This document shows positions 7,112-16,323 of a stretch of DNA of 64,000 nucleotides, piece by piece. The stretch's first letter is position 1. Each line of letters begins with the position of its first letter. The translations under genes and the position numbers were made by a program. The notes beneath the pieces were generated by a model. That model was given only the letters and a program-made list of their open reading frames with translations. It was not told the origin of the DNA and searched no databases. The stretch is from assembly GCF_009834225.1 (NCBI RefSeq), contig NZ_CP047176.1:3472001-3536000 (forward strand), in the 5' to 3' direction. The stretch is from Rathayibacter sp. VKM Ac-2759 (GTDB taxonomy: Bacteria > Actinomycetota > Actinomycetes > Actinomycetales > Microbacteriaceae).

Positions 7112-8319
7112 GCGGCGGCCCCCGCTCGGCGGCGCGGGCTGAGCACTCCCGCGAGCAGCACGGCCACCATCCCGGCGAGCGGCACCACGAGCAGCCCGGC
7201 GCGCAGGCCCGCACTGTCGGCGACCAGGCCCACGAGCGGTGGCGACAGCAGGAAGCCGAGCCGCATCAGCCACGAGACGAGCGTCACGCCCGTTCCCGCG
7301 CGCAGGCCCGGGATCTCGTCGGCCTCGTGCATCGCCGCGGGCACCGTGGTCGCGAGCCCGAATCCGGCGGCCGCGAAGCCGAGGATCGTGCCGGGGACGG
7401 AGGGGAGTGCCAGCGCCGCCCCCATCCCGATCACGGCGATCGCGCCGCCGACCCGCACGACCGTGCGCTGCCCGAAGCGGTCCACGAGCCGGTCGCCGAT
7501 GATCCGGCCGACGAACTGGGCGCCGACGAGGGCGACGAAGCCGTAGGCGGCGACGGCCGCGGTCGCTCCGAGGGAGCCGTTGAGGTAGACGGCCGCCCAG
7601 GTCGACGCGGCGTCCTCGACGAGGGTGCCCGCGATGGCGACGGCGACCAGCGCGGCCAGGAGGAGCACCACGCGGGGCCCGACCCGCCCGCGCACCGGCG
7701 TCGCCGCGGCACCGGGCCCGGCCTCGGTCTCGTCGTCGCGACCCGGGAGGCAGAACCGCAGCGCCACGAGCGAGACGACCGCGAACAGCACGCCCGAGAT
7801 GCTCAGGTGCACCGCGCGCGGCAGTCCGAGCGTGATCGCGCCGGCCGCCATCGAGCCGCCGAGCACCGCGCCGATCGACCAGATCGCGTGGAAGGAGTTG
7901 ATGATCGAGCGTCCGTAGCGGCGCTGCACCCGCAGGCCGTGGGTGTTCTGCGCCACATCCGTGATCGCGTCTGTCGCCCCCGCGAAGGCCAGCGCAACGG
8001 CGAAGACGAGCAGGGACGGAGAGAACCCGGCCAGCACCGTGCCGATCGCCGTGAGGATCGTGCCGGCGACGGCCGCGCGCCCGCTGCCGAGCCTGCGGAT
8101 CACGACCGCCGCGGCGAGCCCCGCGACGACCGCTCCGGCCGGGAACGCCGCGATCGCGACTCCGTAGGCCGCGTTGTCGAGCCCGAGATCGGCCTTGATC
8201 TCGGGGTAGCGCGGGACGAGGTTGGCGAACAGCGCGCCGTTCGTCAGGAACAGCGCGGCGACGGCGCCGCGGGCGCGGCGGACCTCGGGGGTCGGCGGCG
8301 CGAGATCGGTGGCGGTCAT
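7108..8319 (-). CDS. MFS transporter
   Basis: A 403-residue, 12-segment major facilitator protein, similar in pattern to the YbjJ/fucose-permease-like branch. The first cytoplasmic part reads TEVRRARGAV-like, and the loop after helix 2 has VIRRLGSGRAA. ATG 8319 is the start because upstream sequence is the shared operator. The GTGA overlap couples it to the HAD phosphatase. Divergent from the sugar acetyltransferase gene by only 37 bases, and probably controlled by the TetR protein at 8935. Substrate unknown; a sugar or toxic metabolite is plausible. Confidence 0.88.
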   Translation of the reverse strand: MTATDLAPPTPEVRRARGAVAALFLTNGALFANLVPRYPEIKADLGLDNAAYGVAIAAFPAGAVVAGLAAAVVIRRLGSGRAAVAGTILTAIGTVLAGFSPSLLVFAVALAFAGATDAITDVAQNTHGLRVQRRYGRSIINSFHAIWSIGAVLGGSMAAGAITLGLPRAVHLSISGVLFAVVSLVALRFCLPGRDDETEAGPGAAATPVRGRVGPRVVLLLAALVAVAIAGTLVEDAASTWAAVYLNGSLGATAAVAAYGFVALVGAQFVGRIIGDRLVDRFGQRTVVRVGGAIAVIGMGAALALPSVPGTILGFAAAGFGLATTVPAAMHEADEIPGLRAGTGVTLVSWLMRLGFLLSPPLVGLVADSAGLRAGLLVVPLAGMVAVLLAGVLSPRRRAGAAA

Positions 8320-8323
8320 GCGT

Positions 8324-8352
8324 ACGAACGTACACGTACTGTGTACGATCGT
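8324..8352. promoter_or_regulatory. TetR-type operator spanning two back-to-back leaderless promoters
   Basis: Arms ACGAACGTACACG (8324-8336) and TGTGTACGATCGT (8340-8352) are inverted copies matching at 11 of 13 bases, centred on 8338. They fill the 37-base gap between the MFS and acetyltransferase start codons. TANNNT -10 elements lie inside the operator on both strands: TACGAT at 8344-8349 (+) and TACGTT at 8332-8327 (-). Each is exactly 7 bases before its start codon, which implies leaderless transcripts. The tetR gene lies downstream. Confidence 0.75.
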
Positions 8353-8356
8353 GCAC

Positions 8357-8938
8357 ATGGACCACTTCGCCGGAGACGACCGCACCAATCGCGAGCGGAT
8401 GCTCGCCGGCGACCTCTACATCGCCGACGACCCCGAGAACGCCCGCCTCGCCCAGCGCGCCGTGCGCCTCGCCGACGCCTACCACCGCGCGGCCGTCGAG
8501 GACGAGGCCGCCGCCCGCCCGCTGCTCGACGAGCTGATCGGGTCGCTCGGCGACGGCGCGTTCGTGAAGCCTCCGCTGTTCGTCGACTACGGCGAGAACA
8601 TCACGATCGGCGCGCGCACCTTCGTCAACTACAACCTCACCGCGCTCGACGTCGCCACGATCACGATCGGCGAGGACTGCCAGATCGGCCCGAACGTGCA
8701 GCTGCTGACCCCGACGCACCCGGTCGAGCCCGGCCCGCGCCGCGACAAGCTCGAGGCGGCGCTGCCGATCACGATCGGCGACAACGTGTGGCTGGGCGGC
8801 GGGGTGATCGTCTGCCCCGGCGTGAGCATCGGCGACGACAGCGTCATCGGGGCGGGCTCGGTCGTCACGCGCGACATCCCCGCCGGGGTCGTCGCGGTGG
8901 GCAACCCCGCCCGCGTGCTGCGGAGCATCGCCGAGTGA
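8357..8938 (+). CDS. Sugar O-acetyltransferase (maltose/galactoside acetyltransferase family)
   Basis: A 193-residue left-handed beta-helix acyltransferase that moves acetyl from acetyl-CoA to a sugar hydroxyl in the cytoplasm. The N-terminal cap (RERMLAGDLYIADD) is typical of Maa/LacA. The hexapeptide region contains the catalytic His in TPTHPVEP and the CoA-binding end IGAGSVVTRDIPAGVVAVGNPARV. The ATG at 8357 immediately follows the operator, so the message is probably leaderless. The stop overlaps the tetR start (GTGA). Acetylation of a sugar next to an exporter-like MFS protein suggests disposal of non-metabolisable sugars, as proposed for LacA. Confidence 0.9.
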   Translation: MDHFAGDDRTNRERMLAGDLYIADDPENARLAQRAVRLADAYHRAAVEDEAAARPLLDELIGSLGDGAFVKPPLFVDYGENITIGARTFVNYNLTALDVATITIGEDCQIGPNVQLLTPTHPVEPGPRRDKLEAALPITIGDNVWLGGGVIVCPGVSIGDDSVIGAGSVVTRDIPAGVVAVGNPARVLRSIAE

Positions 8939-9486
8939 GCGCGGAGCGCTCCCCGCGGCGCACCGACCCGCACCGGCGCGACCGGATCATCGACGCCTGC
9001 CTCGACGTGATCGCGGAGGCGGGGGTCACCGGCACCTCGCACCGCCGCGTCGCCGCCGCGGCCGACGTGCCGCTCGGGTCGATGAGCTACCACTTCACCG
9101 GCATGGACGAGCTGCTGCACGAGGCGTTCACGCGCTTCGCCGACACCGTCGCCGCGCAGACGCAGCGCCGGATGGACGACGCGAGCACCCCCGACGAGGC
9201 GCGACAGGCCGTGATCGACGTCGTCGTGCACGACATCTTCGGCAGTCGGCGCGAGCTCGTGCTCACCCACGAGCTCTACACGCTCGCCGCGCGGCGGCCG
9301 GAGTACCGCGTCATCACGCACACCTGGATGGCCCGCTCCCGCGCCGCCCTCGAGCAGCACTTCGACCCGCTGACGGCGAGGATGATCGACGCGCTGACCG
9401 AGGGCCTGACGATCCACCGCGCGCTCGACGACCAGCCCGCCGACGACGCCGTCGTCGAGGAGGCGGTGCGCCGGATCATCGGCTGA
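8935..9486 (+). CDS. TetR-family transcriptional regulator
   Basis: A 183-residue regulator. The N-terminal helix-turn-helix covers residues 15-60 (RIIDACLDVIAEAGVTGTSH, then VPLGSMSYHFTGMDEL). The ligand-binding C-terminal half contains ELYTLAARRPEYR, which resembles PaaX/YcfQ-type TetR proteins. GTG start at 8935 overlaps the acetyltransferase stop. Because the divergent promoters share one palindromic operator, it most likely represses the transporter-phosphatase and acetyltransferase-tetR units together. Ligand unknown. Confidence 0.9.
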   Translation: MSAERSPRRTDPHRRDRIIDACLDVIAEAGVTGTSHRRVAAAADVPLGSMSYHFTGMDELLHEAFTRFADTVAAQTQRRMDDASTPDEARQAVIDVVVHDIFGSRRELVLTHELYTLAARRPEYRVITHTWMARSRAALEQHFDPLTARMIDALTEGLTIHRALDDQPADDAVVEEAVRRIIG

Positions 9487-9519
9487 GCCGCACCCAGCCG
9501 CCCCTGTCACAGTGGAGCG

Positions 9520-10458
9520 ATGAGCGCACTCCCCGATCCCCTCGCCTTCGACCTCGACGAGCTGCGGGAGCGCGTGCTCGAGGAGAGCGGCGGCGCCGTC
9601 GACGACAGCATCCCCGAGCTCGCCGCCGCGGACCCGGGTCTCTGCGCGCTCGCCCTCGCGCTCCCCGACGGCACGGTGCGCACCAGCGCCCAGTCCGACG
9701 CGCCCTTCAGCATCCAGTCGGCGGTCAAGCCGTTCCTCTTCGCGCTCGCGCTGCTCGACACCGACGGCGGCGCGCTCGATCGCGTCGGCATCGAGCCGAC
9801 CGGCGAGGCGTTCGACGCGCTGAAGCTCGAGAGCGGCACGGGCCGCCCGCCGAACCCGATGGTCAACGCGGGCGCGCTGCTGACGGCCGCTCTGGTCGAC
9901 GGAGGCGACGAGCGCGGCCGCAGCGCCCGCATCCTCCGCGGACTGTCGGCCTTCGCCGGCCGTCCGCTCGACGTCGACGAGAGCGTCGCCTGCAACGAGC
10001 ACCTCCTCGGCGACCGCAACCACGCCCTCGCGCACCTGATGCGGGCGGAGGGGACGCTGCACCTCGGCGCCGACGACGCGGTCTCCGCCTACGCCCGCGC
10101 GTGCGCGGTGCTGGTCGACGCGTCGGCGCTCGCGGTCATGGGCGCGACGCTCGCGCTCGGCGGCGTTAACCCGGTGACGGGCGAGCGCGTGGTGCCCGCG
10201 CGGGTCGCCCGCGACGTCGTCTCCGTGATGGCGACCTGCGGCGTCTACGACGGCTCCGGCCGGTGGATGCGCGCCGTCGGCATCCCCGCCAAGTCCAGTG
10301 TGTCCGGGGCGATCGTGCTCTCGGCGCCCGGCCGCCTGGGCGCCGCCGTGGTCAGCCCGCCGCTCGACGAGCAGGGCACGAGCGTCCGCGGCGCCCTCGC
10401 GAGCGAGCTGCTCAGCGCCGGGCTCGACCTGCACTCGTTCGGCACGGCCACGGACTGA
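9520..10458 (+). CDS. glsA: Glutaminase A
   Basis: A 312-residue serine-dependent beta-lactamase-fold glutaminase that converts L-glutamine to glutamate and ammonia. The catalytic S-x-x-K is Ser67-Ala-Val-Lys70 in FSIQSAVKPF. The family blocks NPMVNAGA, CNEHL and YDGSGRWMRAVGIPAKSSVSG follow in order. No signal peptide. ATG 9520 has GGAG a few bases upstream. Single gene, convergent with the bkd operon, with a long inverted repeat between them. Roles in acid tolerance or nitrogen release are known for the family; nothing here indicates which. Confidence 0.93.
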   Translation: MSALPDPLAFDLDELRERVLEESGGAVDDSIPELAAADPGLCALALALPDGTVRTSAQSDAPFSIQSAVKPFLFALALLDTDGGALDRVGIEPTGEAFDALKLESGTGRPPNPMVNAGALLTAALVDGGDERGRSARILRGLSAFAGRPLDVDESVACNEHLLGDRNHALAHLMRAEGTLHLGADDAVSAYARACAVLVDASALAVMGATLALGGVNPVTGERVVPARVARDVVSVMATCGVYDGSGRWMRAVGIPAKSSVSGAIVLSAPGRLGAAVVSPPLDEQGTSVRGALASELLSAGLDLHSFGTATD

Positions 10459-10464
10459 TCCTCG

Positions 10465-10533
10465 CGCAACATCAGCGGAGACGACCCGGCCTCCGCTGCC
10501 GGCCGAGCGACCCGCTTCTCCGCTGATGATGCG
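10465..10533. terminator. Long inverted repeat between glsA and bkdC (bidirectional terminator-like)
   Basis: Arms 10465-10481 (CGCAACATCAGCGGAGA) and 10517-10533 (TCTCCGCTGATGATGCG) match at 16 of 17 bases around a 35-base spacer. It starts 7 bases after the glsA stop, in the convergent gap. There is no T-run, so termination is inferred from position and stem strength only. Confidence 0.5.
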
Positions 10534-10654
10534 CCGGCTAAGCGCGTTCGAGCGATTCGTCGTGCCGATACGCGACACGCCCTCGGGAGCGTCACCACCT
10601 CGAAGAGCCGACCGCGCGGAGATCGACGAGGAACGAGGAGACCGACCTGCGAGC

Positions 10655-11986
10655 TCAGTCCAGCAGCAGCGCCGGCTCCTCGAGCACGCTGGCGACGTCG
10701 GCGACGAAGCGGCTGACGACGTCGCCGTCGACCACGCGGTGGTCGAAGGATCCGCCGACCGTGGTGACGAAGCGGGGGCGGACCTCGCCGTCGACGACCC
10801 AGGGCTTCTGCTTGATCGTGCCGAGGGCGATGATCGCGACCTCGCCGGGGTTGAGGATCGGGGTGCCGGTGTCCATGCCGAACACGCCGATGTTCGAGAT
10901 GGTGATGGTGCCGTTCTGCATGTCGGCGGGCTGGGTCTTGCCGTCGCGGGCCGAGAGCGTCAGCGACTCGAGGGCGCTCGCCAGCTCGAGGAGGCTCATC
11001 GACTGCGCCTCCTTCACGTTGGGGACCATGAGTCCCCGCGGGGTCGCTGCGGCGATCCCGAGGTTCACGTAGTGGCGCACGATGATGTCGGAGTCGGTCC
11101 ACGCGGAGTTGACGGTCGGGTTCCTGCGGACCGCCCAGATCACGGCCTTCGCCATGATCAGCAGCGGCGAGACCTTGACGCCGGCGAAGTCGGGCGAGTT
11201 CTTCAGGCGCTTGACGAACTCCATGGTGCGGGTCGCGTCGACGTCGACGAAGACGCTGACGTGCGGCGCGGTGAACGCGCTGTGCGACATCGCGGCGGCG
11301 ATGGCCTTGCGGACGCCGCGGACGGGGATCCGCTCCTCGCGGGAGTCGCCCCACTCCGGGGTCTGGATGTTGCGGAACACGCTGGCCTGCGACGCGTGCC
11401 GGATGACGTCGTCGCGGGTGACCTCGCCGGCGAGTCCCGTCGCCTGCACCTCGAGGAGGTTCACGTCGAGGTCCTTCGCGAGCTTGCGGATGGGCGGCTT
11501 CGCGATGACGGGGAGCGCTGCGGCCGCGGGGACCGACGCGGGCCGCACGGGAGCGGCGGGGCGGGCCGGTGCCTCCGGAGCGGACGCGGCGGGGCGGCGC
11601 CGGCGCGTCGCGACGTGCCCGCCCGCGGTGCCGTAGCCGACCAGCGCGGCCCCGGAGCCCTCGCCGGGCTCGGTGGTCGAGGGCGCCGGCGGAGTCGCGG
11701 GTGCCGCCTGGGCGGGCATCGCCGGGACCTCGGATCCGACCGTTCCGGCACCGGAGCTGACCGTGATGATCGGCGTGCCCACATCGACGGTCTGGCCCTC
11801 GTCGACGAGCACGTCGACGACGGTGCCGCTGAACGGCGAGGGCAGCTCGACGAGCGACTTCGCGGTCTCGATCTCGACGAGCACCTGGTTGACGGCCACC
11901 TCGTCGCCGACCTTGACCTTCCAGGCGACGATCTCGGCCTCGGTGAGACCCTCGCCGACATCGGGGAGGAGGAACTGCTCTGTCAT
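10655..11986 (-). CDS. bkdC: Branched-chain 2-oxo acid dehydrogenase E2 (dihydrolipoyl acyltransferase)
   Basis: A 443-residue core subunit that transfers the branched acyl group from E1 to CoA. The N-terminal lipoyl domain carries lipoylated Lys43 in [11 protein letters not shown] Pro/Ala-rich linker follows at about 85-165, then a peripheral subunit-binding domain ([10 protein letters not shown]) and the catalytic domain ending in [10 protein letters not shown] with the HxxxDG motif. Last gene of the minus-strand aminotransferase-bkdA-bkdB-bkdC operon, 46 bases after bkdB. The E3 lipoamide dehydrogenase is not in this window. Products would be branched acyl-CoAs, primers for the iso/anteiso fatty acids usual in this group. 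Confidence 0.92.
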   Translation of the reverse strand: MTEQFLLPDVGEGLTEAEIVAWKVKVGDEVAVNQVLVEIETAKSLVELPSPFSGTVVDVLVDEGQTVDVGTPIITVSSGAGTVGSEVPAMPAQAAPATPPAPSTTEPGEGSGAALVGYGTAGGHVATRRRRPAASAPEAPARPAAPVRPASVPAAAALPVIAKPPIRKLAKDLDVNLLEVQATGLAGEVTRDDVIRHASQASVFRNIQTPEWGDSREERIPVRGVRKAIAAAMSHSAFTAPHVSVFVDVDATRTMEFVKRLKNSPDFAGVKVSPLLIMAKAVIWAVRRNPTVNSAWTDSDIIVRHYVNLGIAAATPRGLMVPNVKEAQSMSLLELASALESLTLSARDGKTQPADMQNGTITISNIGVFGMDTGTPILNPGEVAIIALGTIKQKPWVVDGEVRPRFVTTVGGSFDHRVVDGDVVSRFVADVASVLEEPALLLD

Positions 11987-12032
11987 CGTCGGGACTCCTG
12001 GCTGTGCCGGTCGTTCATGAAGTGGGGGCGCG

Positions 12033-13061
12033 TCAGTACGCGAGCGAGCGGTCGACGGCCTCGAGCACGCGGTCGACGTCGGGGAGGAAGAGCTTCTCGA
12101 CCTTGGCGGGCGGGAACGGGGCGTCGAAGCCGGCGACCCGGAGGACGGGTGCCTCGAGCGAGTAGAAGGCCTTCTCGGTGACCGTCGCGGCGATCTCAGA
12201 GCCGAGGCTGACGTTCGCCGAGGCCTCCTGGGCGACCACGAGTCGGCCGGTCTTGCGCACGGAGGCGAGCAGCGGCTCCCAGTCGATGGGAGCCAGCGAG
12301 CGCAGGTCGACGACCTCGACGCTCGTGCCCTCCTCGCCCGCGAGCTCGGCGGCCTGCAGCAGGACCGAGACCATCGGGCCCCAGCCGACGAGCGTGACCT
12401 CCTCGCCCTGGCGCACGACGCGCGAGGCGTGCAGCGGCGCGGCGGAGGAGCGCAGGTCGACGTCGCCCTTGGGCCAGTAGCGGCTCTTCGGCTCGAAGAA
12501 CATCACCGGGTCGTCCGAGGCGATCGCCTCCTGGATCATCCAGTACGCGTCGTTCGGGGTGGAGGGGCTGACGGCCCGGAGCCCCGCCGTGTGGGCGAAG
12601 TAGGCCTCGTTGCTCTCCTGGTGGTGCTCGACGGCGCCGATGTGCCCGCCGTAGGGCACCCGGATGACGACGGGCATCGTGAGACCGCCCTCGTGCCGGT
12701 TGGTCATCTTGGCGAGCTGCGAGGTGATCTGGTCGAACGCCGGGTAGATGAAGCCGTCGAACTGGATCTCGCAGACGGGCCGGAACCCGCGCATCGCGAG
12801 TCCGATCGCCGTGCCCACGATCCCCGACTCGGCCAGGGGCGTGTCGAGCACGCGCTTGGGTCCGAACTCGGCGTGCAGGCCCTCGGTGATGCGGAACACG
12901 CCGCCGAGCGGGCCGATGTCCTCGCCCATGAGCAGGACGCGGTCGTTCTCGGTCATCGCGCGGCGGAGGCCGGCGTTGAGCGCCTTGGCCATGGACATCG
13001 ACTCCAGCTGGACCTCGGAGAGGGCCGGCTGGAGCGTCGTGGTGCTGGTGTCGATCGTCAT
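12033..13061 (-). CDS. bkdB: Branched-chain 2-oxo acid dehydrogenase E1 beta subunit
   Basis: A 342-residue transketolase-like subunit that pairs with BkdA to form the thiamine-diphosphate active site. Family blocks seen are [50 protein letters not shown] and the C-terminal VVAQEA. The ATG at 13061 overlaps the bkdA stop by one base (TGATG). An upstream extension of the frame is ignored because it is antisense to the bkdA reading. Substrate class follows from the E1-alpha sequence and operon partners. Confidence 0.93.
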   Translation of the reverse strand: MTIDTSTTTLQPALSEVQLESMSMAKALNAGLRRAMTENDRVLLMGEDIGPLGGVFRITEGLHAEFGPKRVLDTPLAESGIVGTAIGLAMRGFRPVCEIQFDGFIYPAFDQITSQLAKMTNRHEGGLTMPVVIRVPYGGHIGAVEHHQESNEAYFAHTAGLRAVSPSTPNDAYWMIQEAIASDDPVMFFEPKSRYWPKGDVDLRSSAAPLHASRVVRQGEEVTLVGWGPMVSVLLQAAELAGEEGTSVEVVDLRSLAPIDWEPLLASVRKTGRLVVAQEASANVSLGSEIAATVTEKAFYSLEAPVLRVAGFDAPFPPAKVEKLFLPDVDRVLEAVDRSLAY

Positions 13062-14188
13062 CACTCGCCTCCGAACGATTCTTCGTAGCGCTGGAGCCAC
13101 GCCTTCTGCTCCTCGAGCTGCGGATGCGGCTCGGAGTAGACGTGATCGAAGATCACGTCGGTGGGCGGCGCCTCGAGCGCGAGGAGCCGGCGGCGGATGT
13201 CGGCGGCGAAGTCCGCGGCCTCCTCGTCGACCTCGTCGAAGAACGACTGCGGGGCGCCCTCGGAGCGGAGGTAGGCGGCGAAGCGGGTGATCGGGTCCTT
13301 GGCGACCCACGAGGCGAGCTCGTCGTCGGTGCGGTACTTGGTCGGGTCGTCGCTCGAGGTGTGCGCGCCGATGCGGTACGTGAGTGCCTCGATGAACTGG
13401 GGACCGCCGCCGGAGCGCGCGTCGTCGAGGTGCTGGGCGGTGACGGCGTAGCTCGCGAGCACGTCGTTGCCGTCGATCTGCACACCCGGGATGCCGAATC
13501 CGGAGGAGCGGAGGTAGAGGGGGCTGCGCGACTGGGTCGCGACGGGCACCGAGATCGCGTAGTGGTTGTTCTGGAGGAAGAAGACCTCGGGCGTGCGGTA
13601 GCTGGCGGCGAAGACCATCGCCTCGGAGACGTCGCCCTGGCTCGAGGCGCCGTCGCCGAAGTAGACGACGACCGCGGCGTCCTTCTCGGGGTCCCCGGTG
13701 CCGGTCGCGCCGTCGAAGGTGAGGCCCATCGCGTAGCCGGTCGCGTGCAGCGCCTGCGAGCCGAGGACCAGCGTGTAGAGGTGGAAGTTGCCGTTCGCCG
13801 AGTCCTTCGGGTCCCAGCCGCCGTGGGTGACTCCGCGCAGCAGCGCGAGGACTCCGAGGAGGTCGATGCCGCGGATCTTGCCGACGACGTGCTCGCGGTA
13901 GGAGGGGAAGACGTGGTCCTGCGGGCGCAGCGCGAAGGCGGAGCCGACCTGCGCCGCCTCCTGGCCGTGGCTCGGGACCCAGAGCCCGAGCTGGCCCTGC
14001 CGCTGCAGGTTGGCGGCTTCGATGTCGAACCGGCGGACGACCGCCATCTCGCGGTAGAAGGAGCGGTGCTGCTCCTCGCCGATCCCCTCGAGCCGGGACG
14101 CGTACTGCTCGGCGGCGGGGGTCGGTGCGAAGCGACCGTCCGCGGTGAGGAACTGGACCGTCGGCGACTGCGTGCTGGTGGCTACCAC
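13061..14188 (-). CDS. bkdA: Branched-chain 2-oxo acid dehydrogenase E1 alpha subunit
   Basis: A 375-residue thiamine-diphosphate enzyme that decarboxylates 2-oxo acids from Val, Leu and Ile. The ThDP motif runs from GDGASSQGDVSEAM to NN about 30 residues later. RIGAHTSSDDPTKYR is the phosphorylation-loop equivalent conserved in BCKDH and PDH alpha. A pyruvate dehydrogenase role is the alternative, but two-subunit E1 enzymes in actinobacteria are usually branched-chain specific, because PDH there uses a single-chain AceE. GTG start at 14188, only 4 bases after the aminotransferase stop. Confidence 0.92.
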   Translation of the reverse strand: MVATSTQSPTVQFLTADGRFAPTPAAEQYASRLEGIGEEQHRSFYREMAVVRRFDIEAANLQRQGQLGLWVPSHGQEAAQVGSAFALRPQDHVFPSYREHVVGKIRGIDLLGVLALLRGVTHGGWDPKDSANGNFHLYTLVLGSQALHATGYAMGLTFDGATGTGDPEKDAAVVVYFGDGASSQGDVSEAMVFAASYRTPEVFFLQNNHYAISVPVATQSRSPLYLRSSGFGIPGVQIDGNDVLASYAVTAQHLDDARSGGGPQFIEALTYRIGAHTSSDDPTKYRTDDELASWVAKDPITRFAAYLRSEGAPQSFFDEVDEEAADFAADIRRRLLALEAPPTDVIFDHVYSEPHPQLEEQKAWLQRYEESFGGE

Positions 14189-14192
14189 CCGA

Positions 14193-15308
14193 CTAACCTA
14201 TCCGCCTGGCCGGATGGCCCTCGGGGAGGGTCTCGACAATGTCCGCCGCCGCGGAGAGGAGCTTGTCGACAGAACTCGCCTCGCCGACGGACACGCGGAT
14301 GCCCTCCGGCGGGAACGCCCTGACCACGACGCCGGCCCGCTCGAACACCCCGGCGGCCCACTCCGTCTCGTCGCGGGTGTCGAACCAGAGGAAGTTCGCC
14401 TCGGACTTCGGGAGGGTCCAGCCCTGGTCGAGGAGCGCCTGCCAGAGCTGGTCGCGCAGCAGCACGATGCGGTGCACCCGCTCGAGCAGCTCCTCCCGGT
14501 GCTCGAGCGAGGCGATGGCGGCGGTCTCGGCGAAGCGGGTCACCGAGAGCGGGATGGCGGTGGAGCGCGCGGCGTCGAGGATGCGCGGGTGCCCGATCGC
14601 GTAGCCGACCCGCAGGCCCGCGAGGCCGTAGGCCTTCGAGAAGGTGCGCGCGATCACCAGGTTGGGGTGGCGGGCGAGGAGGGTCGTGCCGTCGACGGCG
14701 CGCTCGTCGCGGACGAACTCGGCGTAGGCCTCGTCGAGGAGGACGAGGACGTCGGAGGGGACCCGGTCGAGGAACGCCGCCACGTCGTCGGCCTGCGCGA
14801 CGGTGCCGGTGGGGTTGTTGGGGCTGCAGATGATCACGAGTCGCGTGCGCTCGGTGATCGCCTGCGCCATCGCGTCGAGGTCGTGGGTGTCGTCGGGGCG
14901 GAGCGGGACGCGGACGCTGGTCGCTCCCGCGGTGGTCACCAGGGACGGGTAGGCCTCGAACGAGCGCCAGGCGTAGAGGACCTCGTCGCCCTCTCCGGCG
15001 GCGGCGCTGATGAGCTGGGCGATGACGGCGACGGATCCGGCTCCGACGATGACCTCGTCGATGCCGACGCCGTAGCTCTCGGCGAGCGCCGTCCGCAGCG
15101 CGGTGGCCGCGGCGTCGGGGTAGCGGTTGAAGTCGTCGACTCCGCGCACCCGCTCGAGCACCGAGGGCAGCGGATCGAACGGGTTCTCGTTCGAGGACAG
15201 CTTGAACGCGTCGGCGGAGGCCGCTCGGCCCTGGCGGTACGCCGGGAGGGCGAGGATCTCGGGACGGAGTCGGACGGGAGGCCCCTGCTGATCGGTCACC
15301 CGCCCCAT
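14193..15308 (-). CDS. hisC: HisC-type PLP aminotransferase (histidinol-phosphate/aromatic)
   Basis: A 371-residue class II aminotransferase. SSNENPFDPLPSV (38-50), SPNNPTG (162-168) and the PLP lysine K225 in RTFSKAYGLAGLRVGY are clear, and the final Arg motif is GIRVSVGE. It stands outside a his operon and opens the bkdABC operon with a 4-base gap. Therefore it may transaminate aromatic or branched amino acids (Pat-like) instead of histidinol phosphate. The family name is sure, the substrate is not. ATG 15308 was taken; a GTG three codons later would also work. Its promoter should lie in 15309-15428, shared with the divergent lipoprotein. Confidence 0.82.
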   Translation of the reverse strand: MGRVTDQQGPPVRLRPEILALPAYRQGRAASADAFKLSSNENPFDPLPSVLERVRGVDDFNRYPDAAATALRTALAESYGVGIDEVIVGAGSVAVIAQLISAAAGEGDEVLYAWRSFEAYPSLVTTAGATSVRVPLRPDDTHDLDAMAQAITERTRLVIICSPNNPTGTVAQADDVAAFLDRVPSDVLVLLDEAYAEFVRDERAVDGTTLLARHPNLVIARTFSKAYGLAGLRVGYAIGHPRILDAARSTAIPLSVTRFAETAAIASLEHREELLERVHRIVLLRDQLWQALLDQGWTLPKSEANFLWFDTRDETEWAAGVFERAGVVVRAFPPEGIRVSVGEASSVDKLLSAAADIVETLPEGHPARRIG

Positions 15309-15428
15309 GCTAGGCCGAGGGGCCGACAGGGCCGCGGCGCGCTCGGCGCGAGGATCACGATCGGGTGTCGAACGCTCGGCGTCCCCCTTCGAGGGGCGCC
15401 CGCCGGCGATCCCCCCGATTAGGGTTCA

Positions 15429-16283
15429 ATGATGCGGAGTCGATGGCGAGCCGAGCGGCAGCACCCTGTGCGGGGACCGCTCGCGCGCGCCACTGCCGCC
15501 CTGGTCGTCGCGGCGGTCGCCGTCTCCCTCGCCTCCTGCGCACCCTCGAGCGACGGCGCCGAGCCGACTCCGACCGCGCGCGTGGTCTCGGTCGAGGTGT
15601 CCGCCACCGCCGAGTTCACGGCGGCGAAGGAGCAGGGACTGGCGACCCGCGACGACGCGCTCGCCCTCCTCACCGCCACCGACTCCACCGTCGAGGGCGC
15701 GGTGCGCAGCACCCTGCTCTCGGCCGTCGCCGCGCTCAACTCCGCGCTCGGCGGGGTCTCGGCCGAGGCGATCGTCGAGGCGACCACGGCGACCACGGAG
15801 GCGGAGCTCGCGCTCGCCGACCGGGTGCGCGGTCTCGGCGAGGCCGCTCTCGCCACCGGCCGCGGCTCCTCCGCCCGGCGCGCGGCGCTGACCGCCGCCA
15901 TCGACCGGCTCGAGGCGGCCGTCGAGGCGCGCGCCGGTCTCTCCGGTGCGGCGCAGGAGGTGCTCGACGCTCGCGATCCGCTGATCCCGCCTCCCGGGAG
16001 CGGTGGCGGCCCGCCCGCGCCGCAGGCCCCGCAGCAGCCCGCGCCCGCGACGACCGCGCCCGCACCGACCGTCCCTCCGGAGCCGGTCGAGCCGCCACCG
16101 GCTCCCGCGCCCGCCCCACCGCCGGCGACCGACGCCCCCGCGCCCACGGCGGCCCCGACGCAGCCCGCGCCGGAACCCGAACCGGAGCCCGAGCCGACCG
16201 CCGTGCCCGTCCCCGACTGCAGCACCGATCCCGACCTCTGCGTGCCGGCGCCGACTCCGTCGATCGACGACCCCGTCACCTGA
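15429..16283 (+). CDS. Predicted lipoprotein with Pro/Ala-rich tail
   Basis: 284 residues of unknown function. An Arg-rich N-terminus and hydrophobic helix end in a lipobox-like VSLASC (Cys36), so the protein is probably anchored outside the membrane. Residues about 50-175 are Ala/Glu-rich and helical. From about 185 on the chain is Pro/Ala/Thr/Glu-rich (PPPAPAPAPPP, EPEPEPEP) and likely extended through the wall. A Cys pair (DCSTDPDLC) lies near the end. ATG 15429 and 15432 are adjacent alternatives. A hairpin follows at 16290-16314. Confidence 0.75.
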   Translation: MMRSRWRAERQHPVRGPLARATAALVVAAVAVSLASCAPSSDGAEPTPTARVVSVEVSATAEFTAAKEQGLATRDDALALLTATDSTVEGAVRSTLLSAVAALNSALGGVSAEAIVEATTATTEAELALADRVRGLGEAALATGRGSSARRAALTAAIDRLEAAVEARAGLSGAAQEVLDARDPLIPPPGSGGGPPAPQAPQQPAPATTAPAPTVPPEPVEPPPAPAPAPPPATDAPAPTAAPTQPAPEPEPEPEPTAVPVPDCSTDPDLCVPAPTPSIDDPVT

Positions 16284-16289
16284 ACCTCT

Positions 16290-16314
16290 CGCGGCCGGCC
16301 CGTCCGGCCGCGAT
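16290..16314 (+). terminator. Hairpin after the lipoprotein gene
   Basis: TCGCGGCCGG (16290-16299) and CCGGCCGCGA (16305-16314) form a perfect 10-base stem with a 5-base loop. It lies 6 bases after the stop and 9 bases before the next start. No T-run follows. It may end transcription or shape the leader of the downstream gene. Confidence 0.5.
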
Positions 16315-16323
16315 AGTGGAGGC

